Source of the DNA: Olivibacter oleidegradans
GTDB lineage: Bacteria; Bacteroidota; Bacteroidia; Sphingobacteriales; Sphingobacteriaceae
Reading direction: 5' to 3'
Length of the DNA: 64,000 nucleotides
NCBI RefSeq assembly: GCF_042432805.1
Contig: NZ_JBHLWO010000002.1
Span: 930,001 to 994,000 of the forward strand
Position numbers and translations under genes: made by a program. Shown one piece after another: positions 1-9,284 of the stretch (position 1 is the stretch's first letter; each line of letters begins with the position of its first letter). The notes under the pieces were generated by a model. It was given only the letters and a program-made list of their open reading frames with translations, was not told where the DNA came from and did no database searches.

Positions 1-909
1 TCGGATGTGTTCGACTGGTGGCCCGGTTTGTTTGGGGAAAGAGATTTGTTCAATCCGCAGGAACATTTTATTATTTGTGCTAATATTATCGGATCTCATT
101 ATGGGACAACCAATCCGTTGACAACCAACCCAAGTACCGATCAACCTTATTATTTATCTTTTCCGCAGTTCTCCATTCGGGATCTGGTGGCGGCACATGA
201 GCTTTTAGCGCAGCACCTGGGCATTGATAAGATTAAAGTACTAATTGGAGGCTCGTTGGGCGGGCAACAAGCCATGGAATGGGCTATTATCCATCCTGAT
301 CGGATTGAGAATCTTGTCTTATTGGCTACGAATGCCCAACATTCGCCTTGGGGCGTTGCCTTCAATGAAAGCCAGCGGTTGGCGATCAGTGCCGACCGGA
401 CCTTTTATGCGAATAAACCTAATGGCGGAGCGAAAGGTTTGAAAGTAGCTAGGAGTATCGCCTTACTTTCTTACAGGACTTACGAAACATACGGCGCCAC
501 GCAACTGGAAAGCTCGGATGAGAAAATAGATGATTTCCGTGCCTCTTCCTACCAAAATTATCAGGGAGAGAAATTAGTGAAGCGCTTCAATGCCTACAGT
601 TATTGGTTTCTGAGTAAGGCCATGGATGCCCACAACGTGGGAAGGGGTCGTGATGGCGCAGAGAAGGCTTTGCAGCATATCCGTGCAAAAACGTTGGTTA
701 TTGGTATTACAAGCGATATATTATTTCCTTTGGATGAACAAAAGTATTTGGCCAAACATATTAGAAACGCCAAATTTGCGGCCATCAACTCCTTTTATGG
801 ACATGACGGATTTTTGATCGAAACCAAGCAGATCAGTAAAGAAATCGCTGCTTTTTTGAAACAAAGTTATCCCAATCGTTTGGATAGAACCTTGCAACCA
901 CTTATTTAA
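1..909 (+). CDS. metX: Homoserine O-acetyltransferase (MetX), 5'-truncated by window edge
   Basis: This alpha/beta-hydrolase transfers an acetyl group from acetyl-CoA to homoserine, the committed step of methionine synthesis by direct sulfhydrylation. The frame is open from base 1, so the GTG at 7 is probably internal and roughly 40-55 N-terminal residues lie outside the window. Counted from base 7, the nucleophile elbow GGSLGGQQ places the catalytic Ser at about residue 83. The Asp of SDILFPL is near 237 and the His of YGHDGF near 266, which completes the triad. The sequence around NAQHSPWG is typical of MetX. The next gene, homoserine dehydrogenase, starts 31 bases downstream and makes its substrate, so the two are likely co-transcribed. 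The family call is firm; acetyl rather than succinyl specificity is inferred from Bacteroidota relatives. Confidence 0.93.
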   Translation, partial: SDVFDWWPGLFGERDLFNPQEHFIICANIIGSHYGTTNPLTTNPSTDQPYYLSFPQFSIRDLVAAHELLAQHLGIDKIKVLIGGSLGGQQAMEWAIIHPDRIENLVLLATNAQHSPWGVAFNESQRLAISADRTFYANKPNGGAKGLKVARSIALLSYRTYETYGATQLESSDEKIDDFRASSYQNYQGEKLVKRFNAYSYWFLSKAMDAHNVGRGRDGAEKALQHIRAKTLVIGITSDILFPLDEQKYLAKHIRNAKFAAINSFYGHDGFLIETKQISKEIAAFLKQSYPNRLDRTLQPLI

Positions 910-940
910 TAATATATAGAGAAGAAGATCTAACAGAACA

Positions 941-2122
941 ATGAGTAAAAAGCTTACACTAGGATTGTTTGGCTTTGGCGTGGTAGGCCAAGGCTTATAC
1001 GATATCATTAAAACCAAAAAGCTAAACCTGGAAATCAAACGTTTTGCTATTAAAAACCCCGACAAAAAAAGAACACTACCCCTGGAATTATTTACTACCC
1101 AAGCAGATGAGCTATTGGATGACGTGGAGATCAATACCATTGTAGAGCTCATAGACGACGCCGATGCCGCTTTCCATATCGTATCGAAAGCCCTAAAGAA
1201 CGGCAAAAACGTCGTTTCAGCTAATAAAAAAATGATCGCCACACATTTGGAAGAGCTGGTAGATATTCAGCAGGCGTATGGAACGAGTCTTTTATATGAA
1301 GGGGCGGTATGTGGTAGTATTCCTATTATCCGTAACTTAGAGGAGTACTACGACAATGAGCTACTCCATTCCGTTTCCGGTATTTTTAATGGGTCGTCCA
1401 ATTACATATTGTCCAAGATCTTTAACGAGCATATGGACTATGACACCGCGTTAAAACAAGCACAGCATCTAGGTTTTGCTGAAACGGATCCCATCTTGGA
1501 CGTAGGTGGTTTTGATGCAAAATTTAAACTTGCTATTGTTGCTTCTCATGCGTACGGATTATATGTGAAACCGGAAGAAATTCTTAACATTGGTATCGAT
1601 CAATTATCCGATTACGACATTCGTTTTGCACGGGAGAAAAACTACAAAATTAAATTAGTGCCGACGGCTAAGGAAATTGGAAATGAAAAAGTAATACTCT
1701 ACGTAATCCCTAAGTTTGTGAATGAGAAAAGCATTCTTTATTCTGTAGAGAACGAATATAATGGTGTAGTGGTACAGGCTGCGTTTGCCGATCAACAGTT
1801 TTTCTATGGAAAAGGTGCCGGAGGGCATCCAACCGGTTCAGCTGTGCTGTCAGATATCGCCGCTTTACGGTATGACTACCGCTATGAATATAAAAAGCAC
1901 CTGGAAGCAACCCAGTTGAATCATAGTAATAACCATAAGATCACCGTATACCTACGGTATAATGATGAATCTATTTTGGAAAAGCTAAACTTTCTAAAGG
2001 TATCAGAAAGACACTATGCCCGCGAATTCAAATACATTATCGGTGACATTAATCTGGAGTCTTTGATCGCCAATAAGGACTTATTGGCCGCCGATAAGGG
2101 ATTTGTGGTTGAGGTACCTTAG
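941..2122 (+). CDS. hom: Homoserine dehydrogenase
   Basis: The enzyme reduces aspartate semialdehyde to homoserine with NAD(P)H and supplies threonine and methionine synthesis. The N-terminal Rossmann motif GFGVVGQG is at about residues 11-18. The catalytic domain carries YEGAVCGSIPI and FNGSSNYILSKI, followed by GAGGHPTGSAVLSD. At 393 residues it is longer than the minimal core. The last 65 or so residues (from HKITVYLRYND) resemble a short ACT-like regulatory tail, though I cannot confirm the fold. It follows metX on the same strand and probably shares its transcript. A feedback role for the tail is inference. Confidence 0.93.
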   Translation: MSKKLTLGLFGFGVVGQGLYDIIKTKKLNLEIKRFAIKNPDKKRTLPLELFTTQADELLDDVEINTIVELIDDADAAFHIVSKALKNGKNVVSANKKMIATHLEELVDIQQAYGTSLLYEGAVCGSIPIIRNLEEYYDNELLHSVSGIFNGSSNYILSKIFNEHMDYDTALKQAQHLGFAETDPILDVGGFDAKFKLAIVASHAYGLYVKPEEILNIGIDQLSDYDIRFAREKNYKIKLVPTAKEIGNEKVILYVIPKFVNEKSILYSVENEYNGVVVQAAFADQQFFYGKGAGGHPTGSAVLSDIAALRYDYRYEYKKHLEATQLNHSNNHKITVYLRYNDESILEKLNFLKVSERHYAREFKYIIGDINLESLIANKDLLAADKGFVVEVP

Positions 2123-2213
2123 GTTAGTTGTTAGTTATTGGTTTTTAGTTATTAGTTGTTGGTTATTGGTTGTTAGTTATCACTAATAACTAATAACGAG
2201 CAACAAATAACGA
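2123..2213. repeat. Intergenic TTAGTTATT word repeat with hairpin
   Basis: The gap between the convergent hom gene and flavoprotein gene is almost entirely degenerate copies of TTAGTTATTGG. A hairpin, TTAGTTAT (2173-2180) / ATAACTAA (2186-2193) with a 5-base loop, could end transcription from either side. The same word, in the opposite orientation, fills 7340-7405. Confidence 0.6.
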
Positions 2214-3410
2214 TTACAAATGCTGCGCAATTACATAGCCACTTGCCCAGGCCCATTGGAAGTTATAGCCGCCTAGCCAGCCGGTTACATCAACGCATTC
2301 GCCACCGAAAAAGAGTCCGGTGCATTTTTTGGCTTCCAGGCTTTTCGAAGATAACTCTTCCGTGCTGACGCCTCCACGCATTACTTCAGCTTTGTCGTAG
2401 CCCTTGCTACCTGCCGGTTTCACTTCAAAGCGGTGAATCACCTGTTCCATTAGTTTCACGTCCTGTTTGCCGACGGATGCGATTTTCTTATCGATAGGTA
2501 GAAATTTGCCTAATGCTTCAGTAAACTTCTTAGTAAAGTGATCTTGCAATAGCTGTGCAAGGAGTCGCTTCCCCCCTTTTTCGCGTTCTAGCTGAATTAG
2601 TTGGGCAATGCGTTGTTTCGGGAGTAAGTCGATCCAAATCAGCTCGCCCGGATTCCAATAGGAGGAAATCTGTAAAATGGCAGGGCCGCTGAGGCCCCAA
2701 TGCGTGAATAAAATATTTTCTTCAAAGCTTGCTCGATTGTTCCAGACTTTACTGAAAATCGAATTGCCCGCCAAAGCACTGAACCATTCGGCATCCTTTC
2801 CGGTGATTGTCAGCGGAACCAGTGCCGGTGCTGTGGCGGTCACGGCCAAGCCGAATTGCTTTGCTATACGAAGCGAAAAATCGCTAGCCCCCAATTTAGC
2901 AATAGGGAGTCCACCGCTGGCCATAACCACCTTGGGAGCCTCCAAGCTTTCCAAACGGTCTTTATGATGGAACATGACCTGAAAAGATCCGGTTGCCGGA
3001 TTCTTTTCGATAGATTTAACCTCAGCCTCTAAAATCACCCGTTGCCCCAGTTCCTTAAGTAAGCGTTCAAATACAGCCACCACATCTTTAGCCTTGTTGG
3101 AAGTCGGAAACAACTGTCCTAAGGTCTTCTCCTGCCCTGCAATACCCTGTTGCTCAAAAAAATGGATGGTATCATCGACGCTCCATTGATGGAGTGCGGC
3201 AACACAAAAGTGTTCATTTTCAGAGATGAAATTAGTGGGAGCTGTGTATAAATTGGTGTAATTACAACGGCCCCCTCCTGAAATCAATATTTTGGCGCCT
3301 AACTTGTCGTTTCGTTCCAGCACTGCTACCCTTTTGCTTAAGTAACCAGCCTGCACCGCACACATGAGACCGCAGGCACCTCCACCTATGATGAGGACAT
3401 CATATTCCAT
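2214..3410 (-). CDS. HI0933/YhiN (BaiN-like) FAD-dependent oxidoreductase
   Basis: This 398-residue flavoprotein belongs to the HI0933 family, annotated variously as aminoacetone oxidase-like or BaiN-like; its physiological substrate is unknown. The N-terminus has the FAD-binding motif IGGGACGLMCA at residues 8-18, then LGAKILISGGGRCNYTN, the signature of the family. The C-terminal part has the typical end GGECVDVTGWLGGYNFQWAWASG, read in two pieces. There is no signal peptide, so it should be cytoplasmic. The gene is convergent with hom and lies 11 bases downstream of the Gfo/Idh gene, possibly in one transcript with it. Confidence 0.85.
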   Translation of the reverse strand: MEYDVLIIGGGACGLMCAVQAGYLSKRVAVLERNDKLGAKILISGGGRCNYTNLYTAPTNFISENEHFCVAALHQWSVDDTIHFFEQQGIAGQEKTLGQLFPTSNKAKDVVAVFERLLKELGQRVILEAEVKSIEKNPATGSFQVMFHHKDRLESLEAPKVVMASGGLPIAKLGASDFSLRIAKQFGLAVTATAPALVPLTITGKDAEWFSALAGNSIFSKVWNNRASFEENILFTHWGLSGPAILQISSYWNPGELIWIDLLPKQRIAQLIQLEREKGGKRLLAQLLQDHFTKKFTEALGKFLPIDKKIASVGKQDVKLMEQVIHRFEVKPAGSKGYDKAEVMRGGVSTEELSSKSLEAKKCTGLFFGGECVDVTGWLGGYNFQWAWASGYVIAQHL

Positions 3411-3421
3411 GGAAAATAATT

Positions 3422-4477
3422 TTAGTCAACAGATAACACACGTTTCTCGTCCCAGCTTCGTTCCGCCAATTGTAATAGATAAATCACATCCCGAGCCTGC
3501 TCAGCCGTTACGGCTAATTCTGCTTTTCCGAGAATGGCATCACGCACATTTTCGTAATAACCCGGATAATTTCCCTTTTGGCTGCGAATCTTTCTCCGGT
3601 TATTCGGTTCTTCAGCCGTTGTATTGAGGATGCCCCATATTTCTTCCGGTTCTTCGCCCCAATTTGGTAAGTCGGCCGGTGTTTTCCCCTCCCGAAGTGC
3701 CGCTTCCTGTGGATCGACACCCGGTTTTACAAAGGCTCCCTCCGTTCCATAAAGTGCAAAACGGGGCGTTGGTTCTTTTACCAACATACTTCCTTTGAGC
3801 GAAACCTTTATTTGCGGGTAATACAATAAAACTTCGAAATCATCCACCGCCCCTACTCCTTCCCGCATTTTACGTAGTGACGCAAAGAGTGCTTGCGGTT
3901 TGCCGAATAATTGTAAGGTCTGATCGATGAGGTGTGCTCCAAGGTCGAACCAAATCCCCGAACCGGGTAGGTCGTCCTCACGCCAGGCATTCGGCCGGAG
4001 GTAGTTGCGGAAACGGTCATAGCGGATTTCCATCGTTACCAATCGCCCGAGTTCGCCACTAGCAATCACGTCTTTTACGGTCAGGTAATCGCTATGCCAA
4101 CGAGCGCTATGGAAGACGGATAATAATTTGCCTTGGCTTTTCGCTATTGCAATCAGCTCGTTTGCTTCTTCCAATGTATTGGTAAAAGGTTTCTCCACCA
4201 CCACATGTTTGCCTGCCAATAGGGCCGCTTTACAAAGACTAAAATGTACATCGTTGGAAGTAGCTATCACAACCAAATCGACTTGCTTATCATTAAAGAT
4301 ATCCTGTACATCGGTTACGATGTTTACGTCCGGATATTTAGCCCGTAATATATGTTGCTGTTCTTTCCGACGGGCATAGACTTTTGTTAATCTTAAACCT
4401 ACTACGGAGCTTATAAGAGGAGCATGAAGCACTTGTCCTGCCATGCCAAAACCGATCAATCCTACATTGAGTTGCAT
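3422..4477 (-). CDS. Gfo/Idh/MocA family oxidoreductase
   Basis: This is a predicted NAD(P)-dependent sugar or polyol dehydrogenase. The Rossmann motif GLIGFGMAGQ lies just after the start, and the family motif EKPFTNT follows at about residue 93. A longer reading frame opens at 4549, but its first 24 codons give a low-complexity leader with no homology expected. The ATG at 4475-4477 puts the nucleotide-binding strand at the N-terminus as is usual, so I chose it (351 residues). The next gene downstream is the HI0933 flavoprotein. The substrate cannot be read from the sequence. Confidence 0.87.
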   Translation of the reverse strand: MQLNVGLIGFGMAGQVLHAPLISSVVGLRLTKVYARRKEQQHILRAKYPDVNIVTDVQDIFNDKQVDLVVIATSNDVHFSLCKAALLAGKHVVVEKPFTNTLEEANELIAIAKSQGKLLSVFHSARWHSDYLTVKDVIASGELGRLVTMEIRYDRFRNYLRPNAWREDDLPGSGIWFDLGAHLIDQTLQLFGKPQALFASLRKMREGVGAVDDFEVLLYYPQIKVSLKGSMLVKEPTPRFALYGTEGAFVKPGVDPQEAALREGKTPADLPNWGEEPEEIWGILNTTAEEPNNRRKIRSQKGNYPGYYENVRDAILGKAELAVTAEQARDVIYLLQLAERSWDEKRVLSVD

Positions 4478-4523
4478 GGGAGACGAAGATAGGGAATTGA
4501 GGAGAGATGGGCAAGGGTGTAAA

Positions 4524-4560
4524 AATAAAATGGACTGATCAAACACCAATCCATTTTATT
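4524..4560 (-). terminator. Intrinsic terminator after the YncE-like gene
   Basis: An 11-base perfect stem, AATAAAATGGA (4524-4534) with TCCATTTTATT (4550-4560), lies 24 bases past the stop of the lipoprotein gene at 4584. On the minus strand the 3' arm runs into a T-rich tract. The stem is AU-rich, so termination strength is uncertain. Confidence 0.5.
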
Positions 4561-4583
4561 AAAATTAAAGTAAACTTAAAAAA

Positions 4584-5690
4584 TTATCGCATTACATATG
4601 AGCCGAACGTAAATCCGACTTTTACGGGATTAACACCTACCGGTGTAAAATATTCAAGCCCTAAGTCTCCGGATTGATACAAACCAAAAACATACATTTG
4701 CCCATTGCTGGTATAATTTTTTGCATCACCAAGCACTAAGCGGGCAATTTCAGGAATATAAGTTAAGCTATAAGGTTGTTCGAAGCTAACGTTACTTAAC
4801 GTGATATTTTGAACTGTCTTACTAACCAAATCTAAACTACAGAAGGTGTTTTTTCCATCATTGGTCCGATTACTACTAACCAAATATGCTTTTTTAACGC
4901 CTGGTACTACCACAATTTTCTCTGCTCCAAAGCTCATTCCTTCAACTTGATCATTTGCTGTATTAACAATATATAATTTAGAAGGTTTAGAAATTTGACT
5001 ACCATTATAAATAGCAGAAGCATTTACATATAAAACATTCTTAGTCGTATCAGCAGCTATTGCGCTTATATTCTCTGCTACAACAATATCTTTTTCAATA
5101 GTTAATGTTGTAGGATTTACTACAGATATATGGTTGTCGTAAGTTCCTCCGTTCAACGCATCTCTCCATCCAGAGTTGGTTACATAAATTTTTCCATTAG
5201 TAGTTGTAAGTTGTTCTGGGCTTTTACCAACCGCAACACTATTTATGGAAAAACTACTCGTAGTATCAATGGCAAACAATTTATTTTCTCCATGGCTAGT
5301 AGCATATATTTTTCCTTTATGAGCCAGTAGATACCTAGGTAATGATATGTTTATCACCTTTAATTCCGATCTCGTTTTGGCATCTAATACAACAACCTTG
5401 TTTGCATCAGTAACGGAAATATAAACCTTACTTCCATATACTAACAAATCGTTTGCCCCAGAACCTAAATTTCCAGTGAAAGCGCTATTATTATATTGAT
5501 TTGTTCCATAGCTATAGAATCCTAAATTAGAGGTCCCACCAAAGGCCCCCTCATTTAAAACGAACATTCCGGTGTTTTCAGGAAGTTGATCTATGGGAGC
5601 AACATCGTCATCACTGTTACTACACGCTCCCAGTGTAAGTAAGGTTCCGGCTAATAAGCTTAGGTAAAGAGAGTTGATTTTTGTCTTCAT
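4584..5690 (-). CDS. YncE/DUF5074-like beta-propeller lipoprotein
   Basis: The 368-residue product has a lipoprotein signal with Cys23 in the context LTLGAC-SNSDDD, so it should be anchored in a membrane, probably on the cell surface. The rest reads as repeated propeller blades of about 40 residues, for example KVVVLDAKTRSELKVI, KLFAIDTTSSFSI and HISVVNPTTLTIEKDI. Proteins of this type include the Bacteroides cobalamin-binding BtuG proteins and other surface ligand binders, usually beside a TonB receptor. No receptor is next to this gene, and I saw no cobalamin riboswitch upstream. The ligand is therefore unknown. Confidence 0.8.
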   Translation of the reverse strand: MKTKINSLYLSLLAGTLLTLGACSNSDDDVAPIDQLPENTGMFVLNEGAFGGTSNLGFYSYGTNQYNNSAFTGNLGSGANDLLVYGSKVYISVTDANKVVVLDAKTRSELKVINISLPRYLLAHKGKIYATSHGENKLFAIDTTSSFSINSVAVGKSPEQLTTTNGKIYVTNSGWRDALNGGTYDNHISVVNPTTLTIEKDIVVAENISAIAADTTKNVLYVNASAIYNGSQISKPSKLYIVNTANDQVEGMSFGAEKIVVVPGVKKAYLVSSNRTNDGKNTFCSLDLVSKTVQNITLSNVSFEQPYSLTYIPEIARLVLGDAKNYTSNGQMYVFGLYQSGDLGLEYFTPVGVNPVKVGFTFGSYVMR

Positions 5691-5935
5691 TTGTTGTTTA
5701 TAAGGTGAATTTTTATTGTATGCTTGTTATAACGGCTTAACAAGTAAAATTGCTACTCTTAAGCTGAAATTTAATTGGTGTGTATATTGTCTTAGATCTA
5801 TAAGCTGATATTTTCCTTCTGTTGACAAAAATAGCCATTCGGGATGATTATCCAAAAGTAATACTTGCCAGGCTTTGATTTTGTATGCAAGTTTATGAGT
5901 TTTTTGTTACCTTAGTTGCACAAACCTGAATACGG

Positions 5936-7204
5936 ATGAAAATACTGCTCCCTTTCTGCCTATTGTTAATTTCTTATAAAATCTATGCCCAACCGATGGA
6001 TACCCTATTTTTAAAGAATTTAATTGAAAGTCATCCCGAACTTTTTAAAGCTGTTCTCGATGATCCGCAACGAAAGCAGGTGCAAATTCTTTATACCCAA
6101 ATAGATCGCGATAAACATAATAAACCACATTTTACTTCTTTTAGCTACCGATTAAATCCTAACTGGTATTTCTATCCCGCCAGTACGGTTAAGCTCCCGG
6201 CATCTATCTTCGCCTTAGAGAAAATCAATGAGCTGAAAATTAAAGGACTGGATAAAAATACCCCGCTGAAAATCGATAGCGCTTGGGAAAGACAAACAAG
6301 GGTTGAGATCGACTCTTCCTCCGCCAATGGACTGCCCAGTATCGGGCATTATATCAAAAAAATCTTACTGACCAGTGATAACGATGCCTTCAATCGTCTT
6401 TACGAATTCTTGGGACGGGCTGATATCAATCGCCGCTTGAAGAAACATGGGGCCAGTCATAGTCGCATTATCAATCGCCTAGCGATTGGCGATAAGGGTG
6501 AATGGGCGAAACATACGAACCCAATTACTTTTTATAAAGATGATCTGCTTATCTATCAACAAGCGGCCCAATACGATCCGCAAGATTACCCCTTGGATCT
6601 ACAAAATCTAATTCGTGGTAAAGCTTATAGGGATGCCAATGACAGTCTCATTCATAAGCCCTACAGCTTTGAAGGGCTCAATGCATATGCGCTAGCCGAT
6701 CAGCAGCTGATCATGAAAAAACTGCTTTTTCCAGAAGCCTTCCCGAAGAAAGAACGATTTCATCTGAGGGATGAAGACTATCGCTTCATCTACTACTATA
6801 TGTCGCGTTTTCCACAAGAATCCGATTTTCCTAAATATGACAGCACTGAATTCTGGCCTACCTATAGTAAGTTATTGTTTTTCGGTCGGGAAAAAGGTGT
6901 CCATCCGGATGGTCGTATCCGCAGTTTCAATAAGTATGGTGATTCCTACGGCTACAATATCGACAACGCTTATATCGTAGATTTTAAAAACGGTGTCGAA
7001 TTCCTGCTAACAGCTGTTGTGCAATCCAACAATAACGAAATCTATAATGATAGTGTTTATGAATACGAAGAGGTCACCTACCCTTTTCTGAAAAACCTAG
7101 GTAGGTTGGTTTATGAACATGAGCTAAAACGGGAAAAGAAGGTGAAGCCGGATTTGGGAAAGTTTATTTTTGGTGAATCGTTGAGTCAGAAATTAGCCGA
7201 TTAG
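5936..7204 (+). CDS. Secreted serine hydrolase, class A beta-lactamase fold
   Basis: The 422-residue protein has a signal peptide (residues 1-18, ending IYA-Q). It carries the three active-site motifs of penicillin-recognising enzymes: Ser83-T-V-Lys86 (SxxK), Ser147-Asp-Asn149 (SDN) and Lys333-Tyr-Gly335 in the position of KTG. A strand follows the last motif (NAYIVDFKNGVEFLLTAVV). The protein is longer than true class A beta-lactamases (about 290 residues) and lacks an obvious omega-loop ExxLN, so a peptidase or peptidoglycan-related hydrolase is as likely as antibiotic resistance. A weak promoter-like TACCTTAG lies at 5908-5915. Confidence 0.8.
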   Translation: MKILLPFCLLLISYKIYAQPMDTLFLKNLIESHPELFKAVLDDPQRKQVQILYTQIDRDKHNKPHFTSFSYRLNPNWYFYPASTVKLPASIFALEKINELKIKGLDKNTPLKIDSAWERQTRVEIDSSSANGLPSIGHYIKKILLTSDNDAFNRLYEFLGRADINRRLKKHGASHSRIINRLAIGDKGEWAKHTNPITFYKDDLLIYQQAAQYDPQDYPLDLQNLIRGKAYRDANDSLIHKPYSFEGLNAYALADQQLIMKKLLFPEAFPKKERFHLRDEDYRFIYYYMSRFPQESDFPKYDSTEFWPTYSKLLFFGREKGVHPDGRIRSFNKYGDSYGYNIDNAYIVDFKNGVEFLLTAVVQSNNNEIYNDSVYEYEEVTYPFLKNLGRLVYEHELKREKKVKPDLGKFIFGESLSQKLAD

Positions 7205-7393
7205 CCAATGTGATAATGTCGGCTTACTATCGCGATAGGTAGTTTCGCGTTTTAAGCGTACTTACCATGATTTATACCTTGTAAATCGTCAATTAGTCGA
7301 GTAGTTTTTATACGGCTAATGATGGTTCAGTAATAGTGATAAAGCACAAACCAACGAATAACCAATAACTAACAACCAATAACTAATAACCAA
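7205..7393. repeat. Convergent intergenic gap with AATAACTAA word repeats
   Basis: About 7340-7405 holds repeated AACCAATAACTAA-type words, the complement of those at 2123-2213. The block runs over the 3' end of the lysozyme gene. No gene is visible in the gap. Confidence 0.5.
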
Positions 7394-8182
7394 CTAATAA
7401 CCACAAACCTCACAAGGCATAATATTATTATTGCAGTTTAAGACATTGAAGTCGACGAACTCAGTGATGCCGGCGATTTTTCCGCGTTCACTATGTTGCC
7501 AGATATCCCACGGGCGATTGATATAATCAGGTTTATCCTCACGCTCGTAATGTGCAATCCATAAGGGGTATTTATCAAACTTTTCACCCAGGTAATCGCG
7601 GTAAAAAGTAGTATAGGTATAAACAACGGGACGGATACCGTAGTGGTTGTGCAGGGTATTCAGACAGTCTTGTAGACGCTTTTTCAAAACTGTTTTATCG
7701 GTACGATAAGTTTTTTCGATATCAACAACGGGAGGCAAACAGCCTTCCAACCTTCCCACTCGTTTAATAAAAAGTTCTGCTTGTTTTACACCGTCTTTAT
7801 TCGGATGAAAAAAGAGATAGGCACCTCGTTTTATACCGTGTGCCTTTGCTTCTTGCCAGTTGGTTTTAAATTTTTTATCAGTACGCATCCCCATTGAGGC
7901 GCGCATATAAACGAAGGAGATATGAATATCGCTATCCTGAGGCATACATAAAGCATCCCAATCAATTTTACCTTGATATTGGGATATATCGATGCCGTGT
8001 GTATGGTATCCTGCTGGTATTTTAATGCCGTAATGCGTGCATTTATGGAATAGAAAATGGTTAACGACTGCAATGCAGGCTAATGCCAATCCACAGCACA
8101 GGGCTAATATCCATTTCCAGCGAGTGGGTCTTTCGCTACTCTTTTTCTTTCCTTTTCTTCTCTTTCTTCTAGTCGCACTCAT
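7394..8182 (-). CDS. GH25 family lysozyme, membrane-anchored
   Basis: This is a muramidase of glycoside hydrolase family 25. A basic N-terminus (RRKRRKGKKK) precedes one membrane segment at about residues 25-45, so the enzyme is probably tethered facing the periplasm. The GH25 motifs appear in order: GIDISQYQG, FVYMRASMG, RGAYLFFHPN, the catalytic PVVDIE, LWIAHYE and WDIWQHS. Two or three Cys pairs near the C-terminus (LNCNNN, CEVCGY) could be disulphide-bonded. The ATG abuts the stop codon of prmC with no gap, so the pair is one operon. The substrate is assumed to be peptidoglycan. Confidence 0.9.
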   Translation of the reverse strand: MSATRRKRRKGKKKSSERPTRWKWILALCCGLALACIAVVNHFLFHKCTHYGIKIPAGYHTHGIDISQYQGKIDWDALCMPQDSDIHISFVYMRASMGMRTDKKFKTNWQEAKAHGIKRGAYLFFHPNKDGVKQAELFIKRVGRLEGCLPPVVDIEKTYRTDKTVLKKRLQDCLNTLHNHYGIRPVVYTYTTFYRDYLGEKFDKYPLWIAHYEREDKPDYINRPWDIWQHSERGKIAGITEFVDFNVLNCNNNIMPCEVCGY

Positions 8183-9043
8183 TTATAAGCTGGCCCTCAC
8201 CATTCTATCTGCGCCATGTATATCCTGTTTAAGTAGGATATTTTTGAATCCCTTTTTTGTTAGTAAATCTTTTACTTCCTGCCCGAAATTTCGATTGATC
8301 TCAAAATAGAGCTTCCCCCCTTTTTCCAGATGCGCTAAGGCGAATGCGGCAATCGTCTCATAAAAGAGTAACGGTGCCTGATCTTCCACAAAGAGAGCCA
8401 AATGTGGTTCAAATTGTAATACATTCGGATGCATTCCCTTCTGCTCGCTATTGGTGATGTAAGGCGGATTACTGACAATCACGTCGAATTTAACCTCTTC
8501 TGCAAAGATAATGTCCCATTCCAGGATATCGGCCAGCATAAAGTGAACAGGGCATTGGTTGTCCGCTGCATTCTGCTTTGCTACGGCCAGTGCTTCAACC
8601 GATACATCCAAGGCGTAAACCTGTGCTTGATTAACATACTTTTTAATAGCAATTGGAATACAGCCCGAACCCGTGCCTATGTCTATTAGTTTAGGTTCCG
8701 AGCTATTGGACAGTTTTAAATCCTGAATGATAAGATCTACAAGTTCTTCGGTCTCGGGGCGAGGAATCAAGACATGTTGATTCACATGGAGGGATAATCC
8801 CATAAAAGGTGTGTGTCCTATGATATACTGAACCGGTTCACCGGCACTTATACGGCTGGCGGCATCTTCTAGCTGGTCCAGTTGCTCGTCGTTCAAGCTC
8901 ATGGATTTGTGAAGGAGTAAGTCTCTTCTGCTATACCCCAACAGATCCTCCAACACAATCAGAAAGATGCTTTCCGCTTCGGTAGCTTCGTATAAAACAG
9001 CTAATTTTTCTATGAATCGTTTTTTGACGGCTTCGAGTTGCAT
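8183..9043 (-). CDS. prmC: Peptide chain release factor N5-glutamine methyltransferase (PrmC)
   Basis: PrmC methylates the Gln of the GGQ motif in release factors RF1 and RF2, using S-adenosylmethionine. The protein has an N-terminal helical domain, a SAM-binding motif IDIGTGSGCIPIAI and the substrate-binding VSNPPYI that defines this family. The frame extends to a TTG at 9052, but the ATG at 9041-9043 (MQLEAVKKRF) fits the family start better, giving 286 residues. A 14-base tandem repeat begins three bases upstream of that start. The lysozyme gene follows directly. ribD is divergent, a neighbourhood I recall from other Bacteroidota. Confidence 0.93.
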   Translation of the reverse strand: MQLEAVKKRFIEKLAVLYEATEAESIFLIVLEDLLGYSRRDLLLHKSMSLNDEQLDQLEDAASRISAGEPVQYIIGHTPFMGLSLHVNQHVLIPRPETEELVDLIIQDLKLSNSSEPKLIDIGTGSGCIPIAIKKYVNQAQVYALDVSVEALAVAKQNAADNQCPVHFMLADILEWDIIFAEEVKFDVIVSNPPYITNSEQKGMHPNVLQFEPHLALFVEDQAPLLFYETIAAFALAHLEKGGKLYFEINRNFGQEVKDLLTKKGFKNILLKQDIHGADRMVRASL

Positions 9044-9046
9044 GGC

Positions 9047-9088
9047 ATTCAAAAGTAAAAATTCAAAAGTAAAAATTCAAAAGTAAAA
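9047..9088. repeat. Three tandem 14-base repeats upstream of prmC
   Basis: The unit ATTCAAAAGTAAAA occurs at 9047-9060, 9061-9074 and 9075-9088 without a mismatch. It sits where the prmC leader and promoter should be. Copy number may vary between strains through slippage, which is inference. Confidence 0.85.
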
Positions 9089-9119
9089 AGCCTGCCGTGA
9101 GGTATCAGGTATCAAGACA

Positions 9120-9139
9120 CCTGCCTACCGGCAGGCAGG
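9120..9139. repeat. Dispersed palindrome CCTGCC-TACC-GGCAGG, copy 1
   Basis: CCTGCC (9120-9125), loop TACC, GGCAGG (9130-9135), then CAGG. Other copies lie at 9285-9304, 32366-32385, 47602-47617, 61783-61802 and 62360-62378. Confidence 0.85.
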
Positions 9140-9284
9140 TAGATATCAAGACTTTTTTAGTTGTGCGTTGCGAGTTTTCTTCCTGTCCTATGTCTTCTTG
9201 CTATTTCCCTGTTCCACCACTCAACTATCCGCACTTTAAACTTCCTAGCAATGCACAAAAAAAACTTATTCATCACTCATCATT

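Noticed and set aside
721..1242. 173-codon minus-strand frame opposite metX and hom
   Set aside because: It spans the antisense of two well-supported genes and has no family features.
4478..4549. N-terminal extension of the Gfo/Idh protein
   Set aside because: The 24 extra codons encode a Ser/Leu/Pro-rich leader before the Rossmann strand; the ATG at 4477 fits the family.
5691..5935. Cobalamin riboswitch before the YncE/BtuG-like gene
   Set aside because: I found no B12-box sequence (GCCACTG-like) or expected helices on the minus strand.
5936..7204. Dedicated beta-lactamase resistance gene
   Set aside because: The SxxK, SDN and K-x-G motifs are present, but the length (422) and the lack of a clear omega-loop Glu make a general serine hydrolase safer.
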